64,000 nucleotides of DNA from Saccharothrix sp. NRRL B-16314. Lineage in GTDB: Bacteria > Actinomycetota > Actinomycetes > Mycobacteriales > Pseudonocardiaceae. Where the stretch lies: assembly GCF_000716595.1 (NCBI RefSeq), contig NZ_JNXC01000024.1, forward strand, positions 42,961 through 106,960, in the 5' to 3' direction. Position 1 is the stretch's first letter. Each line of letters opens with the position of its first letter. The notes below the pieces were generated by a model. The model saw only the letters and a list, made by a program, of their open reading frames with translations. It did no database searches and had not been told where the DNA came from. Both the position numbers and the translations under genes were made by a program. Shown piece after piece: positions 52,712-60,940 of this stretch.

Positions 52712-52753
52712 GTTGCAATGAGCTGGCCATAGCGGTCTGTGTGCAACTAGCGT
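52712..52753 (+). promoter_or_regulatory. Promoter and inverted repeat of the metal transporter operon
   Basis: GTTGCA (52712-52717) and TGCAAC (52742-52747) are inverted repeats flanking the -35 region; TAGCGT (52748-52753) is a -10 ending 7-8 bases before GTG 52761. The repeat could bind a metalloregulator. The short gap leaves no room for a cobalamin riboswitch. Confidence 0.45.
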
Positions 52754-52760
52754 GTGAGCC

Positions 52761-53450
52761 GTGTCCGATCCGGTAGCAATGCACATGAGCGACGGCCTGC
52801 TGAACGCGCCGACGTCGCTGCTGTTCGTGGCGGTCGCGGTGGTCGGTGTCGGCGTGGCGCTGGCCAAGGCGCGCGGCGACCTCGACGACCGGACCGCGCC
52901 GCTGGCCGGCCTGGTGGCGGCGTTCGTGTTCGCCACCCAGATGCTGAACTTCCCCGTCCTGCCCGGCGTCAGCGGCCACCTGCTCGGCGGCGCGCTGGCC
53001 GCGATCCTGGTCGGGCCGTGGGTCGGCGCGCTGTGCGTGACGATCGTGCTGGTCGTCCAATCCCTCTTCTTCGCCGACGGCGGTGTCACCGCGCTCGGCG
53101 CGAACGTCACCAACATGGCCCTGATCGGCACCGCGATCGGCTACCTCACGGCGGTCGCCCTGCGGAAGCTCGCCACCCGCAACAAGGGCGGCCTCGCCGC
53201 GGTCGCGTTCGTGTCCGCGCTGGTGAACACGGTCCTCGCGTCGTTCGGCTTCGTGCTGGAGTACGCGATCGGCGGCCAGGGCGGTGTCGCGTTCGGCACG
53301 GTCGCCGCCGCCGTGCTCGGCGTGCACGTGCTGATCGGCATCGGCGAGGGCGTGATCACGGCGGTCACCGTGACGGCGGTCGCCTCGGCCCGACCGGACC
53401 TCGTGTACCTGCTGCGCGGCGTGCCGCAGAAGTTGGAGCTGAAGGCGTGA
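52761..53450 (+). CDS. cbiM: ECF transporter S component CbiM
   Basis: The 229-residue membrane protein belongs to the CbiM/NikM family of cobalt or nickel carriers. MHMSDG near the N-terminus is the conserved metal-site motif, preceded by an extra MSDPVA; in characterised family members the Met-His at the very N-terminus binds the metal, so the extension must be removed or the real start is ATG 52779. About seven helices follow. It is first of a three-gene GTGA-coupled operon. Confidence 0.9.
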   Translation: MSDPVAMHMSDGLLNAPTSLLFVAVAVVGVGVALAKARGDLDDRTAPLAGLVAAFVFATQMLNFPVLPGVSGHLLGGALAAILVGPWVGALCVTIVLVVQSLFFADGGVTALGANVTNMALIGTAIGYLTAVALRKLATRNKGGLAAVAFVSALVNTVLASFGFVLEYAIGGQGGVAFGTVAAAVLGVHVLIGIGEGVITAVTVTAVASARPDLVYLLRGVPQKLELKA

Positions 53451-53734
53451 AGCGGCGCTTCTTCGCATGGTTCGCGGTGGTCAGCCTGGTGCTGGCGGGC
53501 GCGGTCTCGTACTTCGCCGATCCGGACCCGGACGGGCTCGACCACGTCACCGAGCAGCACGGCATCGCCGAGCACGCGCAGGAGCACCCCCTGGCCGGGT
53601 CACCGCTGGCGGACTACGCGCTGGGTGGCGACGACCGGTTCACCGGGCTGGCCGGCGTCCTCGGCGTCCTCGCCACGCTGGTCCTCGCCGGTGGGCTGTT
53701 CTGGTTGCTGCGCAAGCGTTCCGACGTGAAGTGA
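53447..53734 (+). CDS. PDGLE-domain CbiN-like component
   Basis: The 95-residue protein has two membrane helices and the PDGLDHVTEQHGIAEHA signature of the PDGLE family, which replaces CbiN in many actinobacterial cobalt/nickel ECF systems. GTG 53447 and the stop overlap both neighbours, so it is fixed in the operon. It stabilises or assists CbiM. Confidence 0.88.
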   Translation: MKRRFFAWFAVVSLVLAGAVSYFADPDPDGLDHVTEQHGIAEHAQEHPLAGSPLADYALGGDDRFTGLAGVLGVLATLVLAGGLFWLLRKRSDVK

Positions 53735-55161
53735 GCGCCGGCCACGGTTTCCTGCACCGGCCCGGCGACTCGCCGGTGCACCGCCTCACCCCGCAGACGA
53801 AGATCGTCGCCGCGGTGGTGGCGGTGCTGTGCGTGGTGGCCACGCCCCGCGAGGCGTTCTGGGCGTTCGGCGCCTACCTGCTCGCCCTCACCGCGGTCTG
53901 GGCGGTGGCCCGCGTCCCGGTGCGCTGGTTCGCCGCGCGGTCGGTGATCGAGGCGCCGTTCGTGCTGCTGGCCCTGGTCCTGCCGTTCACCGGCGCGGGT
54001 GACCGGGTCGACGTGCTGGGCGTGTCCGTCTCGGAAGAGGGCGCGCTGGCCGGGTGGAACATCCTGGCCAAGGGCACGCTCGGCCTGCTGACGTCGTTGA
54101 CGCTCGCCGCCACCACCGCACCCCAGGACATCCTGCTGGGCCTGCAACGCCTGCGCATGCCGTCGGTCCTGATCACCATCGCCACGCTGATGCTCCGCTA
54201 CGCCGAGGTGATCGTGGGCGAGGCCAAGCGGATGCGGGTGGCGCGGATCTCCCGCGGTGACGACCCGAGGTTCCTGTGGCAGCTCGGCGCGACCGCACGG
54301 GGCATCGGCAGCCTGTTCATCCGCTCCTACGAACGCGGTGAGAGGGTGCACCTCGCCATGGTGTCGCGCGGGTGGACGGGCCGGATGCCCGACGGTGGCG
54401 GTTCCCCGGAAGTCGTGGCGCCGCAACGGTCCGCGCCCGCGCTCGTGGTCGAGCGGCTGGCCTACGCGTACCCGGACGGGCACCAAGCCCTGTTCGGCGT
54501 CGACCTCGAGGTCGAGCGCGGCGAGCGCGTCGCCGTCCTCGGCCCCAACGGGGCGGGCAAGACGACGTTCGTCCTGCACCTCAACGGCGTGCTGGGCGGT
54601 GGTTCCGGCCGGGTCGAGGTGGCCGGGCTGCCGGTGGAGAAGAAGCACCTCAAGGAGATCCGCCGCCGCGTCGGGGTCGTGTTCCAGGACCCGGACGACC
54701 AGCTGTTCCTGCCCACCGCGCGGCAGGACGTGGCGTTCGGCCCGGCGAACTTCGGGTTGAGCGGCGCGGAACTGGACGACCGGGTGGACCACGCGTTGCG
54801 CGCGGTCGGCATGGAGGAGTTCGGCGACCGGTCGCCGCTGCACCTGTCCGGCGGTCAGCGCCGCCGGGTCGCGCTGGCGACCGTGCTGGCCTGCGACCCG
54901 GAGATCCTGGTGCTCGACGAGCCCTCGGCGAACCTGGAACCGGTGGCCCGCCGAGAGCTGGCCGAGGTGTTGCTGGGGTTGGACCGCACCATGCTGATGG
55001 TCACGCACGACCTGCCCTACGCCTTGCAGCTGTGCCCGCGCAGCGTGTTGATCGACGGCGGTGTCGTGGTGGCCGACGGACCGACGCGGGAGCTCCTGGC
55101 CGACACCGGGCTTCTCGCCCGGCACCGGCTGGAGCTCCCGTTCGGGTTCCGCCTGGACTAG
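53731..55161 (+). CDS. Fused CbiQ-CbiO ECF transporter component
   Basis: A single 476-residue frame carries a CbiQ-type membrane T component (about 1-225, RLTPQTKIVAAVVAV and RARISRGDDPRF-like coupling region) directly joined to a CbiO-type ATPase (about 230-476): Walker A GPNGAGKTTF, signature LSGGQRRRVALA, Walker B EILVLDEPSA and switch His THDLPYA. No stop or frameshift lies between the halves. Usually these are separate genes. GTG 53731 overlaps the PDGLE stop. With CbiM and PDGLE it completes a cobalt or nickel importer, and the fusion would fix the ATPase to T component ratio at 1:1. Confidence 0.9.
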   Translation: MSAGHGFLHRPGDSPVHRLTPQTKIVAAVVAVLCVVATPREAFWAFGAYLLALTAVWAVARVPVRWFAARSVIEAPFVLLALVLPFTGAGDRVDVLGVSVSEEGALAGWNILAKGTLGLLTSLTLAATTAPQDILLGLQRLRMPSVLITIATLMLRYAEVIVGEAKRMRVARISRGDDPRFLWQLGATARGIGSLFIRSYERGERVHLAMVSRGWTGRMPDGGGSPEVVAPQRSAPALVVERLAYAYPDGHQALFGVDLEVERGERVAVLGPNGAGKTTFVLHLNGVLGGGSGRVEVAGLPVEKKHLKEIRRRVGVVFQDPDDQLFLPTARQDVAFGPANFGLSGAELDDRVDHALRAVGMEEFGDRSPLHLSGGQRRRVALATVLACDPEILVLDEPSANLEPVARRELAEVLLGLDRTMLMVTHDLPYALQLCPRSVLIDGGVVVADGPTRELLADTGLLARHRLELPFGFRLD

Positions 55162-55186
55162 CCGGCCGGCTGTTCCGCCGTGGGAC

Positions 55187-56329
55187 TCACGGGCTGGAGC
55201 AGGTCACCGTGGGCAGCGAGTTGGTGCTGCCCGAGTAGGTGGCCGTGAAGCCGAACTTGACCGACGTCTCAGGCGCCACCGTGCCGTTCCACGCCGCGTT
55301 CTTGACGACCACCTGCGCACCGGAGCCGGACTTGACGCCGCTCCACAGGCTGTTGATCGTCTGGCCGTTGGCGTAGGTCCACGTCGCGGTCCAGCCGTTG
55401 TACGCCGCCGTGCTGTGGTTCATCAGCTCGACCTCGCCCTGGAAGCCGCCCGACCACGCGCTGGTGATCTTGTAGATCGCCATGCACTTCGAGTCGCCCG
55501 ACGGGATCGTGGTGGTGGTCGTCGGGGTCGTCGTGGTGGTGCTGGTCGGCGTCGTGGTGGTGGTCGACGTGCTCGTGCTCGTCGTCGTGGTGGTGGTGGT
55601 CGTGGTGGTGCCGCCGCCGTTGCCGACGCCGGTCTCCTGGCCGTTGCCACCGTCGAACACGACGTCGGAGCAGTTGTAGAACGTCTCGGTGCTGTCCGAG
55701 CGGGTCCACACCGAGTAGATGATGTGGCGACCGGACTTGCCCGACGGCAGGTTCGCGTTCCAGTAGTACTTGCCGTCGATGCTGCCCACCGGGCCGGTGT
55801 TCGCCGGGTTCGTCACGCTGTGGAACGGCGTGCTCTCCAGGTCGCTCCACGCCAGCGGCCGGGTCGGGCTCCAGCTGTCCTTGGTCACGTACAGGTGGAA
55901 CGTGCCGGGGTGCGCGGCCCACTTGTTGTACGTCCAGGAGAAGTTCGCGCCGGAGGTCAGGTGGGTCACCGGGTAGTCGCCGCGGGCGATGTCGAACCCG
56001 GAGAAGGTCGGGTTGCCACCGCTGCACAGCTTGCCGTCGGGGATGAAGCCGCTGGTGCGGCCCGCGCCGTCGGACCGCAGCACGCCGAACCAGTTGTAGA
56101 GCGCGTTGGTGCCGCCGGACGACACCGCGGCGGAACAGGCCGGGTTCTGCGGCTGGATGTTGCCCTGCGGGGTCAGGCCGTCCTTCCAGCACATGAAGGT
56201 CCGGCTGCCCGGCGTCATCATCGCGCCGTGTGCGGACGCGGTGGTCGGGCCGATCACATTGACGAGCGTGGCGATCAGCAAGCCTGCCGCAGAGGCGGAG
56301 GCCAGCGCGATCCATCGTCGGGCCGTCAC
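55187..56329 (-). CDS. Secreted AA10 lytic polysaccharide monooxygenase with CBM2
   Basis: The 380-residue exported enzyme has a signal peptide ending ASA before H34, the mature N-terminal His that forms half of the copper brace; a second His lies in AAHPGTFHLYV. The AA10 domain (about 34-235) is followed by a linker of about 45 residues that is almost all Thr/Ser/Pro, then a CBM2 cellulose-binding domain (CMAIYKITSAWSGGFQ). It oxidatively cleaves cellulose or chitin. GTG 56329 follows GAGGAGG with 8 bases; GTG 56338 would overlap that site. A palindrome upstream suggests cellulose-type regulation. Confidence 0.92.
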   Translation of the reverse strand: MTARRWIALASASAAGLLIATLVNVIGPTTASAHGAMMTPGSRTFMCWKDGLTPQGNIQPQNPACSAAVSSGGTNALYNWFGVLRSDGAGRTSGFIPDGKLCSGGNPTFSGFDIARGDYPVTHLTSGANFSWTYNKWAAHPGTFHLYVTKDSWSPTRPLAWSDLESTPFHSVTNPANTGPVGSIDGKYYWNANLPSGKSGRHIIYSVWTRSDSTETFYNCSDVVFDGGNGQETGVGNGGGTTTTTTTTTTSTSTSTTTTTPTSTTTTTPTTTTTIPSGDSKCMAIYKITSAWSGGFQGEVELMNHSTAAYNGWTATWTYANGQTINSLWSGVKSGSGAQVVVKNAAWNGTVAPETSVKFGFTATYSGSTNSLPTVTCSSP

Positions 56330-56354
56330 GTCGTTCACCTCCTCGTTGAGGTTC

Positions 56355-56368
56355 TGGGAGCGCTCCCA
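56355..56368. promoter_or_regulatory. CebR-type operator
   Basis: TGGGAGCGCTCCCA is the perfect 14-bp CebR-box palindrome of actinobacterial cellulose/cello-oligosaccharide genes. It sits just downstream of the LPMO promoter, where a LacI-family repressor would block initiation. Confidence 0.85.
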
Positions 56369-56379
56369 GGAACGACCTG

Positions 56380-56409
56380 ACTGTAGCCGCGCCCACCTCG
56401 TTCTGTGAA
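56380..56409 (-). promoter_or_regulatory. Promoter of the LPMO gene
   Basis: On the minus strand TTCACA (56409-56404) and TACAGT (56385-56380) are 18 bases apart, and the CebR-type palindrome begins 11 bases past the -10. Confidence 0.5.
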
Positions 56410-56469
56410 TGGGCCACTACGCAGTGCATCCGAGCGGCGCAGCGCATGCGGCCTGGTGGACGCGGGGTC

Positions 56470-57762
56470 CTACACCCGGACGCGGGTACGCCGCCTGGGA
56501 CGGTTCCCAGGTCGCACTGCTCCGTGCGGGTGCCCGGCGGGTGCCGGCGGCTGGTGCGGACGGCGAAGCACGCGGTGCGCCAGCGCGGTCCGGCGGTGGG
56601 CCGGCGCGGCCAGCACGGACGCGGCGAACACCGTGACCAGGAGCGTGACCGCGCCCGCGAGCACCAACGTCTCCGGCGCGCCGATCCGCTCGCACAACAT
56701 GCCGAGCAGGGGGGCGCCGACCGCGCCCGCCGCCGCGCCGACGGCCGAGTTGACCGCGAGCAGCCGGCCGCGCATGCCGTCCTCGGTGTCGAGCTGGATG
56801 CGGGTGCTCATGGTCGTGTCGATGACCACCGCGCCCGCCGCGATCGGCAGCAGCACGACGGCGAACCCGAGCATCCCGGGCACGAGCCCGCTGGTGACCT
56901 GGAGCAGGCTCGTCCCGCACGCGACCGCGAGCAGCAGCCGCACGGTCAACGCCCGACGTGCCGCCGCGGCCAGCCCGCCCAGCACCGTGCCGATCGCGAA
57001 CACCGTCGACAGCAGGCCGTACGTCGTCGCGTCCGGGCTCATCGCGGCCATCGTGACCTGGTAGTTGCGGCCCAGGCTGGACAGCGTGAAACCGAGCGCG
57101 AACAGCAGGAGCAGCCGCCCGCTGGCGGTGACGTAGCGCAGGCCGGCGGCGACACCGACCCGGCCCGCCGGACTGGCCTCCAGGGGGTGCAGCTCGTCCC
57201 GTCGGATGGCGACCACCGCGAGGATCACCGCCACGAAGCTCAGCGCGTTGATCACGAACAGCATCGGCGAGCCGAACGCGGCGGCGAGCACCGCGGCGCT
57301 GCTCATGCCCAGGATGCGACCGGTGGAGCTCAGCACGGAGCCGAGCGCGACGGCGTTGCCCAGGTCTTCCCGGGACACCACCTGCGCCCCGTAACGGCCC
57401 AGCGCGGGTCCGTCGAACACCGACACCAGGCCCGCCGCGAACGTCAACGCGAACACCGCCGTGATCGGCACGCCCTGCCACACCACGAGCGCCAGCGACG
57501 CGGCCAGCACGGCGTGCAACGCCTGGCAGGTCAGGATGATCCGACGCACCGGCAGCCGGTCGGCGAGCGAGCCCGCCCACGGGCCGAGCAGCACGGACGG
57601 CAGGGTGCCCAGCAGCACCGAGAGGCCGACCGACGTGGCCGAGCCCGTGCTCTCCAGCACGACCCAGTTGAGACCGATCAACTGCATCCACGAACCGGTC
57701 ACCGAAATGAGATCGGCGAACGCCCAACGACGGTAGTTGCGGCCCCGCAAAGCGCGGAACAT
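56470..57762 (-). CDS. MFS transporter (enterobactin-exporter-like)
   Basis: The 430-residue protein has about 11-12 membrane helices in the MFS_3 pattern (LLGPWAGSLADRLPVRR in loop 2-3, GRYGAQVVSREDLGNAVAL). Related proteins export siderophores or drugs. The C-terminal about 40 residues are Arg/Pro rich and look like frame run-on rather than domain. ATG 57762 follows GGGAGC. It is upstream of LPMO on the same strand but separated by that gene's own promoter. Confidence 0.85.
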   Translation of the reverse strand: MFRALRGRNYRRWAFADLISVTGSWMQLIGLNWVVLESTGSATSVGLSVLLGTLPSVLLGPWAGSLADRLPVRRIILTCQALHAVLAASLALVVWQGVPITAVFALTFAAGLVSVFDGPALGRYGAQVVSREDLGNAVALGSVLSSTGRILGMSSAAVLAAAFGSPMLFVINALSFVAVILAVVAIRRDELHPLEASPAGRVGVAAGLRYVTASGRLLLLFALGFTLSSLGRNYQVTMAAMSPDATTYGLLSTVFAIGTVLGGLAAAARRALTVRLLLAVACGTSLLQVTSGLVPGMLGFAVVLLPIAAGAVVIDTTMSTRIQLDTEDGMRGRLLAVNSAVGAAAGAVGAPLLGMLCERIGAPETLVLAGAVTLLVTVFAASVLAAPAHRRTALAHRVLRRPHQPPAPAGHPHGAVRPGNRPRRRTRVRV

Positions 57763-57874
57763 CGAAGCTCCCTTGAAGACGATCCGGGGCCTCGACGCGC
57801 AGACGTACCCGGTGAACGGCGTTCACACTAGGCGGCGCTTTTCCGCGTTTAAACTCGATGATCAGTGAAAACGG

Positions 57875-58294
57875 TCACGTGACGCTCTGCATGGCAAGCG
57901 CTGCGAGCCGGTTCAGGGCCTGCTCGATGGCTTCGTCCGTGATTTCGTGCGCTTCGCCGCCGACGGCCTCGGGGTGATCGCCGCTCACGTCAAGGTGCAG
58001 CACCACGCGGCAGCGGCCCGGACCCACTTCGTCCACCTGGAGCCACCCCGAGTAGCCGCCACCGGCGAGGTCGCCCCACTCCAGTCGGCGCTGTTCGTCG
58101 TCGGCGGCCAGGTAGCCCTCGCCGTCGTCGACCTCGTCGCCCATCGACACGTGCCCGGTGACCCGCTCCGGGCCGGTCGACTCGACCTCGAGCCCGTCCG
58201 GCAGCCACGCCTGCATCGCGGTCACGTCCTTGGCGAGGTCGAACACCACCCCCGCGTCCACCGGGATCGTCTGCTCATGCTCGAACACAGCCAT
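57875..58294 (-). CDS. SRPBCC-fold small protein
   Basis: The 139-residue protein has the START/SRPBCC helix-grip pattern (FEHEQTIPVDAGVVFDLAKDVTAMQAWLP, then a central beta region and a C-terminal helix). Such proteins bind hydrophobic ligands or act as cyclases/chaperones; the ligand is unknown. It is upstream of the MFS gene by 112 bases and could be linked to its substrate. Confidence 0.75.
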   Translation of the reverse strand: MAVFEHEQTIPVDAGVVFDLAKDVTAMQAWLPDGLEVESTGPERVTGHVSMGDEVDDGEGYLAADDEQRRLEWGDLAGGGYSGWLQVDEVGPGRCRVVLHLDVSGDHPEAVGGEAHEITDEAIEQALNRLAALAMQSVT

Positions 58295-58324
58295 GCCGGC
58301 AGCAGTACCCCCGACGCGCTCCGG

Positions 58325-58930
58325 CTACACCGCCGCGGGTGCCATCTCCCCGATCGTGGCCAGTCGCACGTGGCGCGGGCGGGCCGGCCGCATCCCCGCG
58401 TCGACGCAGCGCCGCACCACGCCGGAGTGCTCGACCATCAGCCGCAGGCCGCGGCGGGCCAGCAGCGGCACCGGCTTGCGGGCCTCCGCGACGTCCCGGG
58501 CGAACCGGCGGGCGAACGTCACCACCGCGTTCGGCGCGAGCACGATGGCGTCCGCCAGCACGCCCGCCTCGCGGCAGCCCGCCACCAGCCGGTCCGCGAA
58601 CAGGCCTTCGGCGATGAACAGGCCGGGCGCGGTCACCGTCCGGTAGCCCACCCGCTTGTCCTCGCCGAGCGCGTACACCGGAGCGTCGACCGTGCCGGTG
58701 GTCGCCAGCTCCACCACGGCGGCCAGCGCGTCGGCGGTGTTCCAGGAGCCCTCCGCGTCCCAGTCCGCGCGGCCCGCGTCGTCACGGGGGAGGAGCGGGT
58801 CGTCACCCTCGCGGTAGAAGTCGTCCAGCCTCAGCACGGGCAGACCGAGGTCGGCGGCGAGGGTGGACTTGCCCGAACCGGAAGGACCGGCGAGCAGCAC
58901 GGCGCGCGCGTGAACGGCAGGTGACGGCAC
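58325..58930 (-). CDS. Uridine kinase-like P-loop kinase
   Basis: The 201-residue protein has Walker A GPSGSGKS near residue 17, LRLDDFYR and DWDAEGSWN in the uridine/pantothenate kinase pattern, and GLFIAEGLFAD. It likely phosphorylates a nucleoside or related small molecule; the substrate cannot be told from sequence. GTG 58930 gives the best start before the P-loop; a longer frame exists upstream. It is divergent from the type VII cluster. Confidence 0.75.
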   Translation of the reverse strand: MPSPAVHARAVLLAGPSGSGKSTLAADLGLPVLRLDDFYREGDDPLLPRDDAGRADWDAEGSWNTADALAAVVELATTGTVDAPVYALGEDKRVGYRTVTAPGLFIAEGLFADRLVAGCREAGVLADAIVLAPNAVVTFARRFARDVAEARKPVPLLARRGLRLMVEHSGVVRRCVDAGMRPARPRHVRLATIGEMAPAAV

Positions 58931-59034
58931 GGGGGATGATTTTCGCACAGGTTCTTGTCCCGCCGTGCACCGCTGCTTCTCCCGGTGTGCACCCGCTCTG
59001 GTCACGTGCGCGCGGGCACACCACGATATGGGGC

Positions 59035-59508
59035 ATGGTCGTCAGGGTGCGCGGCGTCGAGGACGCCAAGCGGATGCGCGAAGAGCTGCGGGACGAGCGG
59101 CACGGGTCGGGTGCCGTGACGCCGGTGATCGCGCCGCCGACCGGCGCCGGCGCGGCGAGGGTGGTCGCCGAGGGCGGCGACCGGATCGAGGTGGACCTGG
59201 ACGAGTTCACCCGGGCCGAGTCCCGCCTCGCCGAGCTGCACGGCACGCTGTCGGAGCTGCTGGGCCGGGCCGGTGGTGAACTGGGGCAGCCGCTCGGGGA
59301 CGGCCGGGGTCCGGTGGCGCGGCACATGCGGCAGGCGTTCGGGCTGCGCGCGGGTGATCAGGACGCCGGTGACGTCGGCGGCGGCGTGCAGACGGCCTTG
59401 CGGTCGTACCTGAAGGAGCTGGAGAGGTTGCGCGACGCGTTGCACCAGGTCGGCGTGACGCACCGGGCCGAGGACGAGCAGGTGGCCGAAGAGCTGAGGC
59501 GGCTGTGA
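59035..59508 (+). CDS. Helical protein at the head of a type VII substrate cluster
   Basis: The 157-residue protein is mostly helical and acidic. ATG 59035 is chosen; the region DLDEFTRAESRLAELHGTLSELL and LRSYLKELERLRDALHQVG form two predicted amphipathic helices as in WXG100-superfamily proteins, but the WXG motif is absent. The stop overlaps the PPE-like gene (GTGA). Probably a partner or effector of the following genes. Confidence 0.6.
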   Translation: MVVRVRGVEDAKRMREELRDERHGSGAVTPVIAPPTGAGAARVVAEGGDRIEVDLDEFTRAESRLAELHGTLSELLGRAGGELGQPLGDGRGPVARHMRQAFGLRAGDQDAGDVGGGVQTALRSYLKELERLRDALHQVGVTHRAEDEQVAEELRRL

Positions 59509-60677
59509 ACCGGGACGAGTACTACTCCAAGAACCACAGGCCCTCCGCGGCTGCCCGGCGCCGGGAAGAGCGGCGGATCAGGCTGCAGAAGGCGAACCGC
59601 GCGCCGGAGAACTTCGGCAAGATCAACTGGAACGCGTACACGCACCGGACGCTGTGGGACATGGTGAAGTCCGCGGACACCACGCGGATGGCCGGCAGGA
59701 CGGTCGCGTGGCGGTCGCTGGCGGACCAGGTCGACCAGGCCACCGCCGACGTGCAGAAGATCGTGCGGCAGCTGGTGGCGTCGTGGCGCGGTCCTTCGGC
59801 GGTGGCGGCGGCCGGGTCGGCGTCGCGGCTCACCGAGTGGGCGGCGGACGCGTCGAGGCGGGCGTACGCGGTCGGCACGGGGCTCGACGCGTACACGTCG
59901 GCGGTGGACGAGGCGGCCAGGCGGATGCCGGAGCCGGTGCACCCGGACGCCGAGCGGTGGTTCCGCGACGGGTACGACGTGACCACGCTGGACGGGCCGC
60001 AGGGCGCCTACATGCTGGACCAGTTGCTGGACGACCACAAACCGTCCAAGGAGGAGCAGCGTGCCGCGATGGCCGCGGCCGTGCGGGTGATGGAGGAGTA
60101 CGAGGCGGCCAGCCGCGGCGTGCACACGACCCTGCCGACGTTCGACCAGGCGCCCGGTGTCGCCCCGGGCGAGCCCGACCACCGGCCCGCGCCCTCGCCC
60201 GCGACTTGGCCCGGCCCGGCGGTTGTGCCTTCGCCGGTCGCGCCGGCTGTGCCCGCTGCCGTGCCCGGCGTGTCACCGGGAGAGGGCACGACGTCGGTGG
60301 CGGCGGCCGGGACGGCGGTGAACGTGCCCGCTGGTTACGGCGCCTTCGGCGCTCCGGGCGGCGGTGTCCACGGCGGTGTCCACGGGGTGCCCGGTGGTGT
60401 CCACGGCGGCGTCCACGGTGGTTACGGCGGCGGTTCGTTCGGGCCGATCGGCTCGGGTGGCGCGTCCGGCGTGCTCGGCGCGGTGCCCGGTGGCGCGGCG
60501 GCCCGAGGTGGCATCGGACCGGTCGTCGGCGCGGGCGGCCCGCAGGGCTTCGGCATGTACCCGCCGATGGCGCCGGGCAACCGCGAGGAGGACGGTGAGC
60601 ACCGCAACCGCTACGACAACGGCCTCGACCTGCTGGACGACCTGCCGCCCGCGTTCCCGCCGGTGCTCGGCGAATGA
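59505..60677 (+). CDS. PPE/WXG-like secreted-type protein with Gly/His repeats
   Basis: The 390-residue protein has a helical domain with SWRG (WXG motif) near residue 92, typical of type VII secretion substrates, followed by a long Pro/Ala region and a Gly-rich block (about 285-310) with repeated GGVHGG units. The conserved C-terminal DDLPPAFPPVLGE ends it. It is coupled by GTGA and ATGA overlaps to both neighbours. Likely exported by an ESX system located elsewhere. Confidence 0.75.
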   Translation: MNRDEYYSKNHRPSAAARRREERRIRLQKANRAPENFGKINWNAYTHRTLWDMVKSADTTRMAGRTVAWRSLADQVDQATADVQKIVRQLVASWRGPSAVAAAGSASRLTEWAADASRRAYAVGTGLDAYTSAVDEAARRMPEPVHPDAERWFRDGYDVTTLDGPQGAYMLDQLLDDHKPSKEEQRAAMAAAVRVMEEYEAASRGVHTTLPTFDQAPGVAPGEPDHRPAPSPATWPGPAVVPSPVAPAVPAAVPGVSPGEGTTSVAAAGTAVNVPAGYGAFGAPGGGVHGGVHGVPGGVHGGVHGGYGGGSFGPIGSGGASGVLGAVPGGAAARGGIGPVVGAGGPQGFGMYPPMAPGNREEDGEHRNRYDNGLDLLDDLPPAFPPVLGE

Positions 60678-60940
60678 GCGACGGCTACCGGGTCGAGCCG
60701 GACGCGCTGACCGCGTTCGCCGGCCGGTTGGACGAGGCGGCCGACGAGATCGGCGCCGCGGCGTCCACTGTGGAGGGACCGTTGGGCGACCTCGGTCCCG
60801 AGGGCGTCACGGAGGCGGTCGAGCAGTTGGCGGCCGAGTGGGCGCGGACGTTGCGCGCTGCCGGGCTGGACGTGTCGGCGGACGGGGTGCGGGCGGCGGC
60901 CGAGACCTACCGGCAGGCCGACGAGCTGCGCCATGACTGA
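60674..60940 (+). CDS. WXG100-like small type VII secretion target
   Basis: The 88-residue helical protein resembles the ESAT-6/WXG100 or ESX-1 secretion target family (SDGYRVEPDALTAFAGRLDEAADEI). The central turn reads AEWARTL rather than a strict WXG. It is sandwiched between two larger WXG-like genes, sharing stop-start overlaps with both, and is likely a secretion partner. Confidence 0.7.
   Translation: MSDGYRVEPDALTAFAGRLDEAADEIGAAASTVEGPLGDLGPEGVTEAVEQLAAEWARTLRAAGLDVSADGVRAAAETYRQADELRHD

Noticed and set aside
52701-52760. Cobalamin riboswitch before cbiM
   Set aside because: The gap is 60 bases and the promoter is leaderless; a cobalamin riboswitch needs about 200 bases and a B12-box, which I do not find.
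54400-54430. Separate cbiO gene after cbiQ
   Set aside because: No stop codon separates the two halves and no ribosome site precedes a candidate internal start, so a fusion is simpler.
55502-55620. Possible CRISPR or tandem array
   Set aside because: The repeated GTGGTGGT-like sequence encodes the Thr-rich linker of the LPMO; there are no unique spacers.
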